Notes: generated from the letters alone by a model not told the origin. A stretch of DNA of 64,000 nucleotides from Paenibacillus rhizovicinus (GCF_010365285.1 NZ_CP048286.1:1288001-1352000); one strand, 5' to 3'; shown: positions 45,297 through 56,295, counted from the stretch's first letter. Made by a program: numbers and translations.

Positions 45297-45827
45297 TTAT
45301 GAAATGACATCCATGCCAGCCTGAACCGGCGGCGCGTATGCGGACAAGTGCCGGAATACGATACCTTTCACCTGCATAAGCGAAATGACTTTCTCGCTGT
45401 CCTTCAAATACGCGCGATGATACACGACTTCCTTCACGCCGCTGTTCGCAAGCATGTTGGCGCATGTCCAGCAAGGCTGATCGGTCACGTAAACGGTCGA
45501 ACCCTCGCGATCGATCCGGTCCGTGAATAGGAGCAAATTCTGCTCAGCGTGAATAGTTCGAATGCAGCGCTGCTTCTTGATCATGCGCTCCACGCCGTCC
45601 TCGACCTGCATTTCCAGCTCCTCCACGATCATGCAGCCGTCCTCGGAGCAGTCCGCTACGCCCATAGGCGCGCCGTTATACGCAGTACCGAGCAGCTTCT
45701 TCCCCTGCACGAGCACGGTTCCGACATGCCTGCGGGGACAGCGCGAACGGGTCGAAACCATATACGCGATGTCCATAAAATACGTATCCCAATCTTTTCT
45801 CAATCCGTCTTGCACTTCCGGTGCCAT
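45297..45827 (-). CDS. comEB: ComE operon protein 2 (dCMP deaminase family)
   Basis: About 176 residues. Zinc deaminase motifs: TIHAEQN (His, catalytic Glu) and PCWTCANML (two Cys). Resembles deoxycytidylate deaminase; in B. subtilis ComEB is dispensable for uptake. I give ATG 45827 (MAPEVQDGLRKDWDTYF), although a TTG at 45860, directly behind the metY stop, would add 11 residues; neither has an ideal ribosome site (AGGAAGG lies 14 nt before the ATG). Confidence 0.85.
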   Translation of the reverse strand: MAPEVQDGLRKDWDTYFMDIAYMVSTRSRCPRRHVGTVLVQGKKLLGTAYNGAPMGVADCSEDGCMIVEELEMQVEDGVERMIKKQRCIRTIHAEQNLLLFTDRIDREGSTVYVTDQPCWTCANMLANSGVKEVVYHRAYLKDSEKVISLMQVKGIVFRHLSAYAPPVQAGMDVIS

Positions 45828-45860
45828 GTCTAAGAAGTCATCCTTCCTGCTGTCATGCAA

Positions 45861-47219
<1,359 letters not shown>

Positions 47220-47801
47220 TCATGGCTGGAGAACAATGTAAGACTTCATTTTATCTAGTAGTTTCGGCCCAATTCCCTTGACACGGAGCAAATCGTCTGA
47301 TCGTTGAAAAAGGCCGTTCCGTTCCCTGTCCGCCACGATCGCCTCCGCTTTGGCAGCGCCGATGCCGGGAAGGGCGTCCAGTTCCGCTGCGGAAGCGTGA
47401 TTAATATCGATCTTGCCTTCGCCGGAAGCCGATGCAGCATCCTTTCCTTCCGCCGGCACGGTGTCCGCTTCGTCCTTCGACGGCTCCGCTGCCGTTCCAT
47501 CCTTCGGCGGCTCCTGCTTCCTGTCAGTGTCAGCATCCAGTTTCTTATCAGCATCCGGCATCTTATCAGCGTCCGGCTTCTCTAAGTCTTTCTTCGCCGC
47601 ATCCTGCTTGTCCGCTGCTTTCAATTCCAACGGCATCAAGGCGCGATCCACTTGCCCGTTCATATCCTGCCATTCGGGCTGATCGTTCGAACCGTTCTTC
47701 ATCAGCGCCACGGCGATCAGGAGCAAAGCAACCGCGATGCATGCGGCGGCTCCCCACTGCGATGCGCTCCATCCGGTTCTGCTTTTCGGCCGCTTCAACA
47801 T
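47220..47801 (-). CDS. comEA: ComEA-like competence DNA receptor
   Basis: 193 residues. N-terminal membrane anchor (AAACIAVALLLIAVALM), a charged low-complexity stalk with Lys/Pro/Asp/Ala repeats (PDADKMPDADKKLDAD), and a C-terminal helix-hairpin-helix DNA-binding domain (INHASAAELDALPGIGAAKA, LLRVKGIGPKLLDKMKSYI). Binds double-stranded DNA at the surface. The SLBB-type domain that B. subtilis ComEA has between anchor and HhH is not recognisable here. AAAGGAGG site. Divergent from comER. Confidence 0.9.
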   Translation of the reverse strand: MLKRPKSRTGWSASQWGAAACIAVALLLIAVALMKNGSNDQPEWQDMNGQVDRALMPLELKAADKQDAAKKDLEKPDADKMPDADKKLDADTDRKQEPPKDGTAAEPSKDEADTVPAEGKDAASASGEGKIDINHASAAELDALPGIGAAKAEAIVADRERNGLFQRSDDLLRVKGIGPKLLDKMKSYIVLQP

Positions 47802-48002
47802 GGCAATCGCCTCCTTTTGTCGTTATACGATCTTTTTCCAGAAAAATGGTCATGATGGCCTTGCCGGCTTGCATAGTGTAGTAAGAGCATCATCGCTTCG
47901 ATTCCGACGCTTGGGAAGCGAGGCGTTCGAAGCGCATCGATCGAATCGTAAAATGCTGTTGAAGCTGCGCTGATGCAAAAAAGGCGCATGGGAGGGATTG
48001 CA

Positions 48003-48842
48003 ATGAATGTCGGGTTTATCGGGATCGGGAGCATGGGCAGCTTGCTAATCGATGCATTTATCGGCTCGGGGGCGTTAAAGCCATCGCAAATCACGGCCAG
48101 CAATCGAACATTTGGCAAAGCCGCCTGCTTAGCTGACCGTCACCCCGGCTTGCAGGCTGTCCCTTTGAACCGCGATGCCGTCATCGATCAGGACGTGATT
48201 TTCCTATGCGTGAAGCCGCATGAATACAAAACAGTCCTCGACGGCATCCGCGAATACGTCCAACCGAACCAGCTTGTCATATCGATCACGAGCCCCGTTC
48301 TGCTGAAACAGCTGGAGGACTCGCTGCCTTGCAAGATCGCCAAGGTGATTCCGAGCATCACCAATTACATGTGCAGCGGAGCTACGCTCTGCATGTACGG
48401 CAGCCGTATGACCGATGCCGATATCATCAGGCTCAACGGCCTGCTCTCCTATATAAGCGAACCGCTTCAAATCGATGAGGCGCATACGCGCGTCGTTTCG
48501 GATCTATCCAGCGTCGGCCCTGCCATCATGGCCTGCCTCCTCCAGAGATTTATCGATGCGGCGTACGAAGAGACCGGCATCCCGCGCGAGCAAGCCAGGC
48601 TGATCGCCAGCGAAATGCTGCTCGGTACGGGTCAGCTGCTCACCGGCGGGGCCATGTCGCCCGAAGAGCTGCAAGCCCGGGTCGTCGTTCCCGGCGGCAT
48701 TACCGCGCAGGCGCTGGCACTGTTGAACCGGGAGCTGGACGGCGTGTTCAACGGGGTTATCCGGGCCACCCATGCCAAGTACCACGAGGATCTCGAGCGC
48801 GTCTCCGACGCCTTGTACGGCAAAGAGGTGAACGGCCCTTAA
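48003..48842 (+). CDS. comER: ComER, pyrroline-5-carboxylate reductase-like protein
   Basis: 279 residues. N-terminal Rossmann motif VGFIGIGSMGSLLIDAFIG, then VIFLCVKPHEYKTVL, SITSPVLLKQLE and the ProC-like dimer domain (LLGTGQLLTGGAMSPEELQARVVVPGGIT in parts). Position divergent to comEA equals that of B. subtilis comER. Function in competence or sporulation is not settled. ATG 48003 with GGGAGGG 5 nt upstream; the frame opens 10 codons earlier. Confidence 0.9.
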   Translation: MNVGFIGIGSMGSLLIDAFIGSGALKPSQITASNRTFGKAACLADRHPGLQAVPLNRDAVIDQDVIFLCVKPHEYKTVLDGIREYVQPNQLVISITSPVLLKQLEDSLPCKIAKVIPSITNYMCSGATLCMYGSRMTDADIIRLNGLLSYISEPLQIDEAHTRVVSDLSSVGPAIMACLLQRFIDAAYEETGIPREQARLIASEMLLGTGQLLTGGAMSPEELQARVVVPGGITAQALALLNRELDGVFNGVIRATHAKYHEDLERVSDALYGKEVNGP

Positions 48843-48881
48843 CGCATGCTTTGCGTTAAGAGGTCGTTCACCTCTTTTTTT
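48822..48881 (+). terminator. Terminator overlapping the end of comER
   Basis: AAAGAGGTGAACG (from 48822, still coding) pairs with CGTTCACCTCTTT (48864-48876), with an inner CTTAACGC/GCGTTAAG stem and a 7-T tract. The 12-bp outer arm includes the last codons of comER. Confidence 0.85.
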
Positions 48882-48903
48882 CAGGTTCGATGTCGATGCC
48901 GGA

Positions 48904-51342
48904 TTAGCCGACGACGATGTTAACCAGCTTGCCTTTCACGACGATCAGCTTGCGAACGGTCTTGCCTGCAATCGCTTCTGCCACTTTATCTGACGCTTTC
49001 GCGATCCGTTCCATTTCCGCTTCGTCCGTATCGGCCGCGATGGAGATCCGATCCATGATCTTGCCGTTCACTTGCACGACGATCTCGACTTCTTGATCGA
49101 CCGTCCAAGCTTCCTCGTAAGCCGGCCATGCTGCATAAGACAAGGCGTCGGTGCGGCCCAGCTTCGACCACAATTCCTCGGCGATATGCGGCGCCAGCGG
49201 CGACAGCATTTGCACGAACTGCTCCACGGCTTCGCGCGGCAGCGAATCCGCTTTGTACGCGTCGTTCACGAAGATCATCAATTGGCTGATCGCCGTGTTG
49301 AAACGCAGGTTCTCGTAATCGTCCGTTACTTTCTTCACGGTGCGGTGCCATGTGCGCTTGAACGCATCCGCGGCGTCGCCGCCGATTTTCTCGCTCAGCT
49401 CGCCGTTGTCGCCGATGAACAAGCGCCATACGCGGCTAAGGAAACGGTACATGCCTTCTACGCCGTTCGTATTCCAAGGCTTCGTTGCCTCCAGCGGGCC
49501 CATGAACATTTCGTACATGCGCAGCGTATCCGCGCCGTACTCGTTCACGATATCGTCCGGATTAATGACGTTGCCGCGGGATTTACTCATCTTCTCATTG
49601 TTCGTGCCGAGAATCATGCCTTGGTTGACCAGCTTGTGGAACGGCTCTTTCGTATCGACTACGCCGATATCGTAGAGCACCTTGTGCCAGAAACGCGCAT
49701 AGAGCAAGTGAAGCACCGCATGCTCGGCGCCGCCGATATAGAGATCGACCGGAAGCCATTCGGCCTGCTTTTCTTTGGAGCAGAGCTCTTCGGCGTTATG
49801 CGGATCGATGAAGCGCAGGTAATACCAGCAGCTTCCTGCCCATTGCGGCATCGTGTTCGTCTCGCGGCGCGCGCGCATGCCTGTTTCGGGATCGACCGTC
49901 TCGACCCATTCCGTCACGTTGGCCAGCGGAGATTCGCCTGTGCCAGACGGCTTGATCTGTTCGACGTCCGGCAGCAGAAGCGGCAATTGATCGTCCGGAA
50001 CCGGCTTCATCGTGCCGTCTTCCAAGTGAAGAATCGGGATCGGCTCGCCCCAATAGCGCTGACGGCTGAACAGCCAGTCGCGGAGACGATACGTTACTTT
50101 GCCTTGGCCTTTACCCTCTGCTTCCAGCCATTCAATCGCCTTCGCGATCGCTTCTTCCGTGCCGAGGCCGTCCAAGAAGCCCGAATTCACATGCGGTCCT
50201 TCGCCGGCGAACGCCGCTTCGCTCACGTTACCGCCCTGCACGACCTCGAGGATCGGCAGATCGAACTGCTTCGCGAACTCCCAGTCGCGCTCGTCATGGC
50301 CGGGAACCGCCATAATGGCGCCCGTCCCGTAGCCCGCAAGCACATAATCGGCAATCCAGATCGGCACGCGTACGCCGTTGATCGGATTGATCGCATAAGC
50401 GCCCGTGAATACGCCCGATTTGTCTTTGTTCAGGTCCGTACGCTCCAGATCGCTCTTGCGCGCAGCCGTCTCCTGATAGTCTTTCACCGCTGCTTGTTGT
50501 TCCGCCGTCGTAATCGCAGCCACCAGCTCATGCTCAGGCGCAAGCACGCAGTACGTAGCGCCGAACAGCGTATCCGGACGAGTCGTGAAGACGACGAGCG
50601 ATGCATCGTGACCGTCGATCGCGAACGTCACTTCCGCGCCCGTGGATTTACCGATCCAGTTGCGCTGCATGTCCTTGATGCTCTCCGTCCAGTCGAGCTC
50701 TTCCAAGTCCTCGAGCAGGCGCTCTGCGTATTCCGTAATCCGAAGCACCCATTGGCGCATCGGTTTGCGGATGACCGGGTGATTGCCTCGTTCACTGAGG
50801 CCGTTAATAACCTCTTCGTTCGCCAATACCGTGCCAAGCGCCGGACACCAGTTGACCGGTACTTCCGCTACGTAAGCAAGCCCTTTATTGAACAGCTGGA
50901 TGAAAATCCACTGCGTCCATTTGTAGTAATCCGGGTCCGTCGTGCTGAATTCGCGGTCCCAGTCGTACGAGAAGCCGAGCGATTTGATCTGGCGGCGGAA
51001 GTTGTTGATGTTCTTGACCGTAATCTCCCGCGGATGCTCGCCTGTATCGAGCGCATGCTGTTCCGCCGGCAATCCGAACGCATCCCAGCCCATCGGGTGA
51101 AGGACGTTGTAGCCGCGCATTCTTTTGTAACGCGAGACGATATCCGTCGCCGTGTAGCCTTCCGGATGTCCGACGTGAAGCCCTGCTCCGGACGGATACG
51201 GGAACATGTCGAGCGCGTAAAATTTCGGTTTGCCCGCGTCCTCCGTCGTCTTAAACGATTTGTTCTCATCCCAATGCTTCTGCCATTTCGGCTCGATAAC
51301 GAGCGGGTTATAACCCTGCTGTTCCTGACGTTCCTGTGTCAT
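48904..51342 (-). CDS. leuS: Leucine--tRNA ligase
   Basis: 812 residues. Class I synthetase: [20 protein letters not shown] (HIGH motif as HVGH) and [10 protein letters not shown] (KMSKS). CP1 editing domain with the TTRPDTLFG motif is present. Start ATG 51342 ([14 protein letters not shown]) with GGGAGGT 9 nt upstream. Controlled by the T-box leader upstream. It sits between yqeM and comER, which are neighbours in B. subtilis. Confidence 0.98.
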   Translation of the reverse strand: MTQERQEQQGYNPLVIEPKWQKHWDENKSFKTTEDAGKPKFYALDMFPYPSGAGLHVGHPEGYTATDIVSRYKRMRGYNVLHPMGWDAFGLPAEQHALDTGEHPREITVKNINNFRRQIKSLGFSYDWDREFSTTDPDYYKWTQWIFIQLFNKGLAYVAEVPVNWCPALGTVLANEEVINGLSERGNHPVIRKPMRQWVLRITEYAERLLEDLEELDWTESIKDMQRNWIGKSTGAEVTFAIDGHDASLVVFTTRPDTLFGATYCVLAPEHELVAAITTAEQQAAVKDYQETAARKSDLERTDLNKDKSGVFTGAYAINPINGVRVPIWIADYVLAGYGTGAIMAVPGHDERDWEFAKQFDLPILEVVQGGNVSEAAFAGEGPHVNSGFLDGLGTEEAIAKAIEWLEAEGKGQGKVTYRLRDWLFSRQRYWGEPIPILHLEDGTMKPVPDDQLPLLLPDVEQIKPSGTGESPLANVTEWVETVDPETGMRARRETNTMPQWAGSCWYYLRFIDPHNAEELCSKEKQAEWLPVDLYIGGAEHAVLHLLYARFWHKVLYDIGVVDTKEPFHKLVNQGMILGTNNEKMSKSRGNVINPDDIVNEYGADTLRMYEMFMGPLEATKPWNTNGVEGMYRFLSRVWRLFIGDNGELSEKIGGDAADAFKRTWHRTVKKVTDDYENLRFNTAISQLMIFVNDAYKADSLPREAVEQFVQMLSPLAPHIAEELWSKLGRTDALSYAAWPAYEEAWTVDQEVEIVVQVNGKIMDRISIAADTDEAEMERIAKASDKVAEAIAGKTVRKLIVVKGKLVNIVVG

Positions 51343-51404
51343 AATCGATTTACCTCCCTGTTCTCTACCCTGTGCAAGCATGCCTGCATGCCGCAGAATG
51401 CAAT

Positions 51405-51674
51405 AAAAAACCTCCCGCCCCCAGCGAAATCGCTAGGGACGAGAGGATTACGCTCCCGTGGTACCACCCTAGTTAACGGACGGTATTCTTTACCGCCGCT
51501 CACTCTATACCCTTAACGCGGGCGAAACGGCATGCTTCCCGAATCGGAGATTCGATCGCATGCGGCTCCAAGGCGAGTTCGCTTCACGTTGGTCCGGCTT
51601 CCACCACCCGCCGGCTCTCTAGTCCTAACGCTCCAAAGCTACTGCTCCTCTTCAACGCCATCTTTTCAATAGAT
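51405..51674 (-). promoter_or_regulatory. T-box riboswitch (leucine) of leuS
   Basis: The T-box core AGGGTGGTACCACGGGAG lies at 51453-51470 on the minus strand. Stem I features upstream include GGGTGGTGGAA (apical loop) and a specifier region GAACTC, giving CTC (Leu). The terminator is CCTCTCG...CGGGAGG (51411-51446) followed by TTTTTT. Uncharged tRNA-Leu would pair with the core and prevent termination. Confidence 0.93.
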
Positions 51675-51680
51675 AATTCG

Positions 51681-51709
51681 ATTATATGGAACGTGTCGCG
51701 TCATGTCAA
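51681..51709 (-). promoter_or_regulatory. Consensus sigma-A promoter of leuS
   Basis: Minus strand TTGACA - 17 bp - TATAAT, a perfect consensus directly before the T-box leader. Confidence 0.92.
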
Positions 51710-51832
51710 GGTTTGTAACGCCTACTGACCCTATAATACAACAAGCCGCCAAGCGGCGCTTGACGGCCATGCCTATGTCTGTCTGTTCATAACGTCTATG
51801 GATAGCTCCTATTCAAGCTGACAATTCAACCG

Positions 51833-52588
51833 TCACTTCACGGCGGCAAAAAACAACCGCTCCGTGTCGTTATCCGGCGATTCCAGCTTGAAGTCTCCGA
51901 ATGCGTCCACCTTCGAGAAGCCGGTCGCCAGCAGGGCTTCCTTAATCCATTCCGCGTCATACGCGCGCTGAACATGCACTTCCTCGATACGCGCGAACGT
52001 TCCTCCGCGACCCCCGGAAGCTTCGGCGAAAATCGTCAACCGATGCTCGATTTCCATCCGCTCCTCATCCAGCTCGCTCGTCCAGATATACGCGACATCC
52101 GGCTCGTCCAGCACGAAAGGCTGCTCCTCCGCATAACGCTGCAGCGTTTGCGGCGCATGGACGTCGAACAGAAAGACGCCGCCCGGCTTCAACCCGGCGA
52201 ATGTCGCCTGAAACGCGGCCAACACATCGTCTTCCTCGGTCAGATAGTTGATGCAGTCGCAGAACGAAATCACGCTGTCGGCAGGCTCGCCGATCTCCCA
52301 TTCCGTCATATCCTGCTCCAGCCATGTCACCGTTCCGCCGATGACCGCATCGCCCTGCTTGCCGCGCCCGATCGTCAGCATATCGGATGAAAGGTCGATC
52401 CCGTATACCGTATAGCCCGCGCGAGCGAGCGGAATCGATACGCTGCCCGTGCCGCAGCCGAGATCGACGACGGTCGACGGTTTTCCGTACCGCTTCCAAC
52501 AGGCCTCCGCGAATGCAAGCCATTCCCCATAAGGCATGTCCGCCATCAAGCGGTCATATACGGTTGCAAACTGCGTGTATGCTTCCAT
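51833..52588 (-). CDS. YqeM-like class I SAM-dependent methyltransferase
   Basis: 251 residues. SAM-binding motif VVDLGCGTGSVSIPLARAG, acidic end of strand 2 in YGIDLSSDML, and motif II region LKPGGVFLFDVHAPQTL. Substrate unknown. Position after rsfS/cvfB matches B. subtilis yqeM. ATG 52588 with AAGGAGG 7 nt upstream; a GTG one codon earlier is less well spaced. Confidence 0.88.
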   Translation of the reverse strand: MEAYTQFATVYDRLMADMPYGEWLAFAEACWKRYGKPSTVVDLGCGTGSVSIPLARAGYTVYGIDLSSDMLTIGRGKQGDAVIGGTVTWLEQDMTEWEIGEPADSVISFCDCINYLTEEDDVLAAFQATFAGLKPGGVFLFDVHAPQTLQRYAEEQPFVLDEPDVAYIWTSELDEERMEIEHRLTIFAEASGGRGGTFARIEEVHVQRAYDAEWIKEALLATGFSKVDAFGDFKLESPDNDTERLFFAAVK

Positions 52589-52600
52589 CACGCCGCCTCC

Positions 52601-53536
52601 TTACTCCGAAACGCCCGGTTTCGATGCCGGTGCCGGTTCAGCCGATGCCGCAGCGCCCTGCTCCGTCAGCTTCGTCCAGCTGCCTTCCTGCGTCACAAGC
52701 CCGTCGCGCATCAATTTACCCAGGGCACGCTTGAACGCGCCTTTGCTGATGCCGAACTTTTGCTTGATGATCTCGGCCTGCGTCTCGTCGGAGTACGGCA
52801 TTCCGCCATTCGGACGTTCTTTCATAAACGCCAGAATCCGGTCGGAATCCTCCAAACGGCCGACTTCCTTGCGCTGGTTCATCGACAGGTTCACGCGTCC
52901 GTCCTCGCGGACGAACGTCACGCGCGCCTTCACGCGCTCGCCAAGCCGCAGCAGCCGCGTCCGCTCCTCCGCAGGAATGAAGCCGTATGCGCCGAAACCG
53001 AGCACGCCGCCGTCGATCATGACGAACGAGCCGATTTTGAGCGTCTTCGTGACCCAGCCTTCGACCCAAGTGTTGTGCCAGGAGCTCGGTGCGTTGAACG
53101 CAACCTCTGCCAGTTCTTCCTCGAACGCGACCTTCGCGACCAGACGGCCGATCTTGTCGTGGGCGAGGATAACATGCACCTCGTCGCCGCGTTTCGGACG
53201 CAGCTCCTTCAGCTCCGGCTGCTCCGACAACGGAAGCAGCAGCTGCCTGCCAAGCCCCATCTCCAGAAACGCGCCGATGCGCGGATGAAGGTCCGCAACG
53301 GCAAGACGAGCCACTTGTCCGAGCTGGATAAGCGGCTTCTTCATCGTAGCGGCGATGCGGTCCTCGGAATCGAAGAAGAGGAACACGTCATAGAATTGGC
53401 CGATTTGCGGGCGATGGCCGACAAGCTCGGTATAATGCATCAGCACTTCGTTCTCGCCGTCGGTCATAAAGTATCCGTAAGGCGAAACTTCACGCGCGAT
53501 CTTCAAATTCATTGTCGTGCCGGCGATCAAAGTCAT
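52601..53536 (-). CDS. CvfB-family S1-like RNA-binding protein
   Basis: 311 residues. Tandem S1/OB-type domains (GQFYDVFLFFDSEDRIAAT, VEGWVTKTLKIGSFVMIDGG, GERVKARVTFVREDGRVNLS) and a C-terminal winged helix (KQKFGISKGAFKRALGKLMRDGLV), the layout of CvfB/YitL. RNA-binding regulator; a virulence-regulating role is known for S. aureus CvfB. Start ATG 53536 overlaps the rsfS stop (ATGA). This gene is not at this position in B. subtilis. Confidence 0.88.
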   Translation of the reverse strand: MTLIAGTTMNLKIAREVSPYGYFMTDGENEVLMHYTELVGHRPQIGQFYDVFLFFDSEDRIAATMKKPLIQLGQVARLAVADLHPRIGAFLEMGLGRQLLLPLSEQPELKELRPKRGDEVHVILAHDKIGRLVAKVAFEEELAEVAFNAPSSWHNTWVEGWVTKTLKIGSFVMIDGGVLGFGAYGFIPAEERTRLLRLGERVKARVTFVREDGRVNLSMNQRKEVGRLEDSDRILAFMKERPNGGMPYSDETQAEIIKQKFGISKGAFKRALGKLMRDGLVTQEGSWTKLTEQGAAASAEPAPASKPGVSE

Positions 53537-53880
53537 GCAAACTCCACGACCTTCGCATCCGACCAAAGTCGTTCGATACTGTAATATTCGCGTTCGTCCC
53601 GGTGGAATACGTGCACGACGACGTCGCCGATATCAACGAGCACCCATCTGCCGCTGTCCGCGCCTTCGATGCCGCGAACGCGAACGCCGCGCGATTCCGC
53701 CTGTTTGCGGATTTCCGTCGTGATCGCCTGAACTTGAACGTCCGAATTACCGTGACAAATAACGAAGTAATCCGCGACGAGCGAGATGTTCTGCAGATCG
53801 AGCGCGACGATATTCTGTGCTTTCTTATCTTCTGCCGCCGTTACGACCGCTTGCAGCAGTTCTTCAGAGCTAATTGTCAT
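53533..53880 (-). CDS. rsfS: Ribosomal silencing factor RsfS
   Basis: 115 residues. RsfS/Iojap family: DLQNISLVADYFVICHGNSD and GADSGRWVLVDIGDVVVHVF are the family motifs. Binds L14 of the 50S subunit and blocks joining with 30S in starvation. ATGA overlap with yqeK upstream. Confidence 0.95.
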   Translation of the reverse strand: MTISSEELLQAVVTAAEDKKAQNIVALDLQNISLVADYFVICHGNSDVQVQAITTEIRKQAESRGVRVRGIEGADSGRWVLVDIGDVVVHVFHRDEREYYSIERLWSDAKVVEFA

Positions 53881-54452
53881 TGCCCAGCCTCCCGTAGTTG
53901 TGTAATCAAATCATTCCTTGCAGCAATGGTCAGCGGAAAGATCCGTTTGCCCTGCTGCAGCAAATATGAAATCGTCGAATCGAAGCCCGCGAGCAGCGCT
54001 TTTTCCAGACTATGCCCGGCCAGCTCCCGAATGTGATCGACACCCGGAAAATCCCGTCCCGGCTCCATATAGTCGGCCAAACAGACGATTTTGTCCATCA
54101 ATGTCATGCTTTCGCGACCCGATGTATGATAGCGGATTGCATCCAAGACTTCGGCGTCGTTCACGCCGTAATCCCGTTCAGCGACGAATGCGCCGACCGG
54201 CGCATGCCATAGTTCTTTATCGTAGCGGAGCAGTTCTTCCGGAAGCCGCTGCTCCTTGATCATCGTTTCCATGCGTGCCGTCGGCCAATACTTCGCTACA
54301 TCGTGAAGAATTGCCGCCTGCTCGGCCCGGACCGGATCGCCTTGAAACCGTTCCGCGAGCAGCACCGACGTTTCCATGACGCCGAGCGTGTGCTTCCAGC
54401 GCCGCTCCGGCATTTCCGCCTTGACGGCCTCCATCATCTCATACCGATTCAT
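53877..54452 (-). CDS. yqeK: Diadenosine tetraphosphate hydrolase YqeK (HD domain)
   Basis: 191 residues. HD-domain ligands: RWKHTLGVMETS, ILHDVAKYWPT, ELWHAPVGAFVA, IRYHTSG and CLADYMEPGRDF. YqeK-type enzymes split Ap4A symmetrically. It overlaps the end of nadD by 14 bp. Confidence 0.93.
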   Translation of the reverse strand: MNRYEMMEAVKAEMPERRWKHTLGVMETSVLLAERFQGDPVRAEQAAILHDVAKYWPTARMETMIKEQRLPEELLRYDKELWHAPVGAFVAERDYGVNDAEVLDAIRYHTSGRESMTLMDKIVCLADYMEPGRDFPGVDHIRELAGHSLEKALLAGFDSTISYLLQQGKRIFPLTIAARNDLITQLREAGQ

Positions 54453-55032
54453 AGAGTCCGTTCCTCCGAATGAAAGAATGCACTTTCTCCGGCAGCAAGA
54501 ACCGGATGGAACGTCCTGCGGCGACGCGATTCCGAATGGCGGTAGAGGAAATATCCATTAAAGGCATCTCGATGATCGTCAGCTTGTCGGCGATGAACGA
54601 CGGAAGCTGCTCCAATTGGAACGTTTCCCCCGCCCTGGTGACGCCGATGAACGATACCATCCCCGCGAGCGCTTCGATCTCGTGCCATTGCGGCAGGTCG
54701 TTGACGCGGTCCGCGCCGATAATGATGCTGAACGAACGGTCGGGATACAGCTCGTGCAGCGCCTTGATCGTGTCGATCGTAAAGCTGGTGCCTTCCCGCT
54801 CCAATTCGATATCCATCGCACGGAAATGCGGCTGGAAGTCGATTGCCCGATACACCATCTCCAATCTCGACGCCCCGTCGGCCTGCGGTCCGCTGTCTTT
54901 CAAAGGCGGCTCACCCGACGGGAAAAACCATACTTCGTCCAAGCCGCACGTCTCCCTCGCGGTTTCGGCGGCAAGCAAATGTCCGTAATGAATGGGGTCG
55001 AACGTGCCGCCCATAAAGCCGACTTTAACCAA
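54439..55032 (-). CDS. nadD: Nicotinate-nucleotide adenylyltransferase
   Basis: 197 residues. Nucleotidyltransferase motif GGTFDPIHYGHLLAAE at the N terminus and SSTAIRNRVAAGRSIRFLLP at the C terminus. Forms deamido-NAD from NaMN in NAD synthesis. Lies 38 bp after yhbY. Confidence 0.96.
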   Translation of the reverse strand: MVKVGFMGGTFDPIHYGHLLAAETARETCGLDEVWFFPSGEPPLKDSGPQADGASRLEMVYRAIDFQPHFRAMDIELEREGTSFTIDTIKALHELYPDRSFSIIIGADRVNDLPQWHEIEALAGMVSFIGVTRAGETFQLEQLPSFIADKLTIIEMPLMDISSTAIRNRVAAGRSIRFLLPEKVHSFIRRNGLYESV

Positions 55033-55070
55033 TTGCCCGCAGCTCCTTCCGTTTCCAGCCTGACGAGCCC

Positions 55071-55364
55071 CTACTTAGGCAGCTCGATTGTCTTGTGGTC
55101 CTTCGATTCTTTGTACAGCACGATCGTCTTGCCAATGACCTGTACGAGCTCGGAGCCGGATTCCGCCGCTACCCACGCGCCTACTTCTTTCGGATCTTCG
55201 ACGCTGTTGTTGAGCACGTTCACCTTGATAAGTTCGCGAATTTCGATTGCTTCTTCGATATGGCGGATCAAATTATCGTTCATGCCGCCCTTGCCGACTT
55301 GAAAAATCGGGTTCAAGTGATGCGCGAGCGAGCGCAGATGGCTTTTTTGCTTACCTGTCAACAT
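55071..55364 (-). CDS. yhbY: Ribosome assembly RNA-binding protein YhbY
   Basis: 97 residues, CRM domain: MLTGKQKSHLRSLAHHLNPI, QVGKGGMNDNLIRHIEEAIE and the LIKVNVLNNS strand. Binds pre-50S particles. Start ATG 55364 with AAGGA 9 nt upstream; a start 7 codons earlier is less likely. Corresponds to B. subtilis yqeI. Confidence 0.94.
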   Translation of the reverse strand: MLTGKQKSHLRSLAHHLNPIFQVGKGGMNDNLIRHIEEAIEIRELIKVNVLNNSVEDPKEVGAWVAAESGSELVQVIGKTIVLYKESKDHKTIELPK

Positions 55365-55397
55365 AGTTTGTGTTCCTTCTCTCATGGTAATTAGGCT

Positions 55398-56255
55398 TTA
55401 GGACTGAAGCGCCGACAGCACCGTTTCGCGCATTGCCGCCGCGGGAGCCGGCTGCCCCGTCCAATATTCGAAGGCGTAAGCGCCTTGGTAAATAAACATG
55501 CCAAGTCCGCCGTGAATGAGGCAGCCTTGGGCTTTCGCCTCTTCCAGGAAGCGCGTCGTCAGCGGGTTGTAGATCAGATCGCTGGCGATGGTGCCCGGGC
55601 GAAGCCACGAACAGTCAAGCGGCGTTGCATCCACGTTCGGATACATGCCGATCGACGTCGTGTTAATGATAATGTCGCTATCCGCGCATGCGGCCTGCAG
55701 TTCATCCTGCCCGATCGCCCGAATGGAAGGGCCTTGGCCGCCGAACGCATCCGCCAGCTCCTGCGCGCGCGCGACGGTCCGGTTCGAAATCGTCACCGAG
55801 GCAACGCCTTCGCGGGCAAGGGCATAGAGAATGCCGCGCGTAGCTCCGCCCGCTCCGACGATAAGCACGCGCGCGCCCGACAAGTCGGATCTCGCTTCTT
55901 CCTTGAGCGACCGGACATAGCCGATGCCGTCCGTATTGTAGCCGGTCAATCGGCCGCCGTCGTTCACGATGGTGTTAACGGCTCCGATCGCCTGCGCGCT
56001 CTCGTGAATTTCATCCAGCAATGGCATGATGTCGAGCTTATGCGGAATCGTGACGTTCACGCCGCGAATGCCCATCGCCCGAACGCCGGCGACGAAATCG
56101 CCGAGCCGGTCAGCCGTGATATGAAACGCCGTATAGATCCCGTTGATGCCGCATTCCCGGAAGGCGCGGTTCATCATGATCGGCGACTTGGAGTGCCGAA
56201 TCGGGTCTCCGATGACGCTGTAGAGCACCGTATGGCTGTCCACATTGTTGCCCAT
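55398..56255 (-). CDS. aroE: Shikimate dehydrogenase
   Basis: About 285 residues. Substrate site YSVIGDPIRHSKSPIMMNRA, NVTIPHK (catalytic Lys) and GYNTDGIGY; NADP-binding LIVGAGGATRGILYAL followed by SNRT. Reduces 3-dehydroshikimate. The start is uncertain: ATG 56255 (MGNNVDSHTV) or GTG 56267 four codons upstream; both share an AGGGGAG region. Confidence 0.94.
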   Translation of the reverse strand: MGNNVDSHTVLYSVIGDPIRHSKSPIMMNRAFRECGINGIYTAFHITADRLGDFVAGVRAMGIRGVNVTIPHKLDIMPLLDEIHESAQAIGAVNTIVNDGGRLTGYNTDGIGYVRSLKEEARSDLSGARVLIVGAGGATRGILYALAREGVASVTISNRTVARAQELADAFGGQGPSIRAIGQDELQAACADSDIIINTTSIGMYPNVDATPLDCSWLRPGTIASDLIYNPLTTRFLEEAKAQGCLIHGGLGMFIYQGAYAFEYWTGQPAPAAAMRETVLSALQS

Positions 56256-56295
56256 TCTTCCTGTCACTCTCCCCTAGACGTGATGAAGCGGTGGA

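Noticed and set aside
47800..47870. Possible ComK box upstream of comEA
   Set aside because: The A/T symmetry reads TTTTTC-TGG-AAAAA, the reverse of the AAAAN5TTTT arrangement of a K-box.
49072..51516. 814-codon plus-strand frame opposite leuS
   Set aside because: Shadow of the leuS reading frame; Arg/His-rich composition without domains, and it runs over the T-box.
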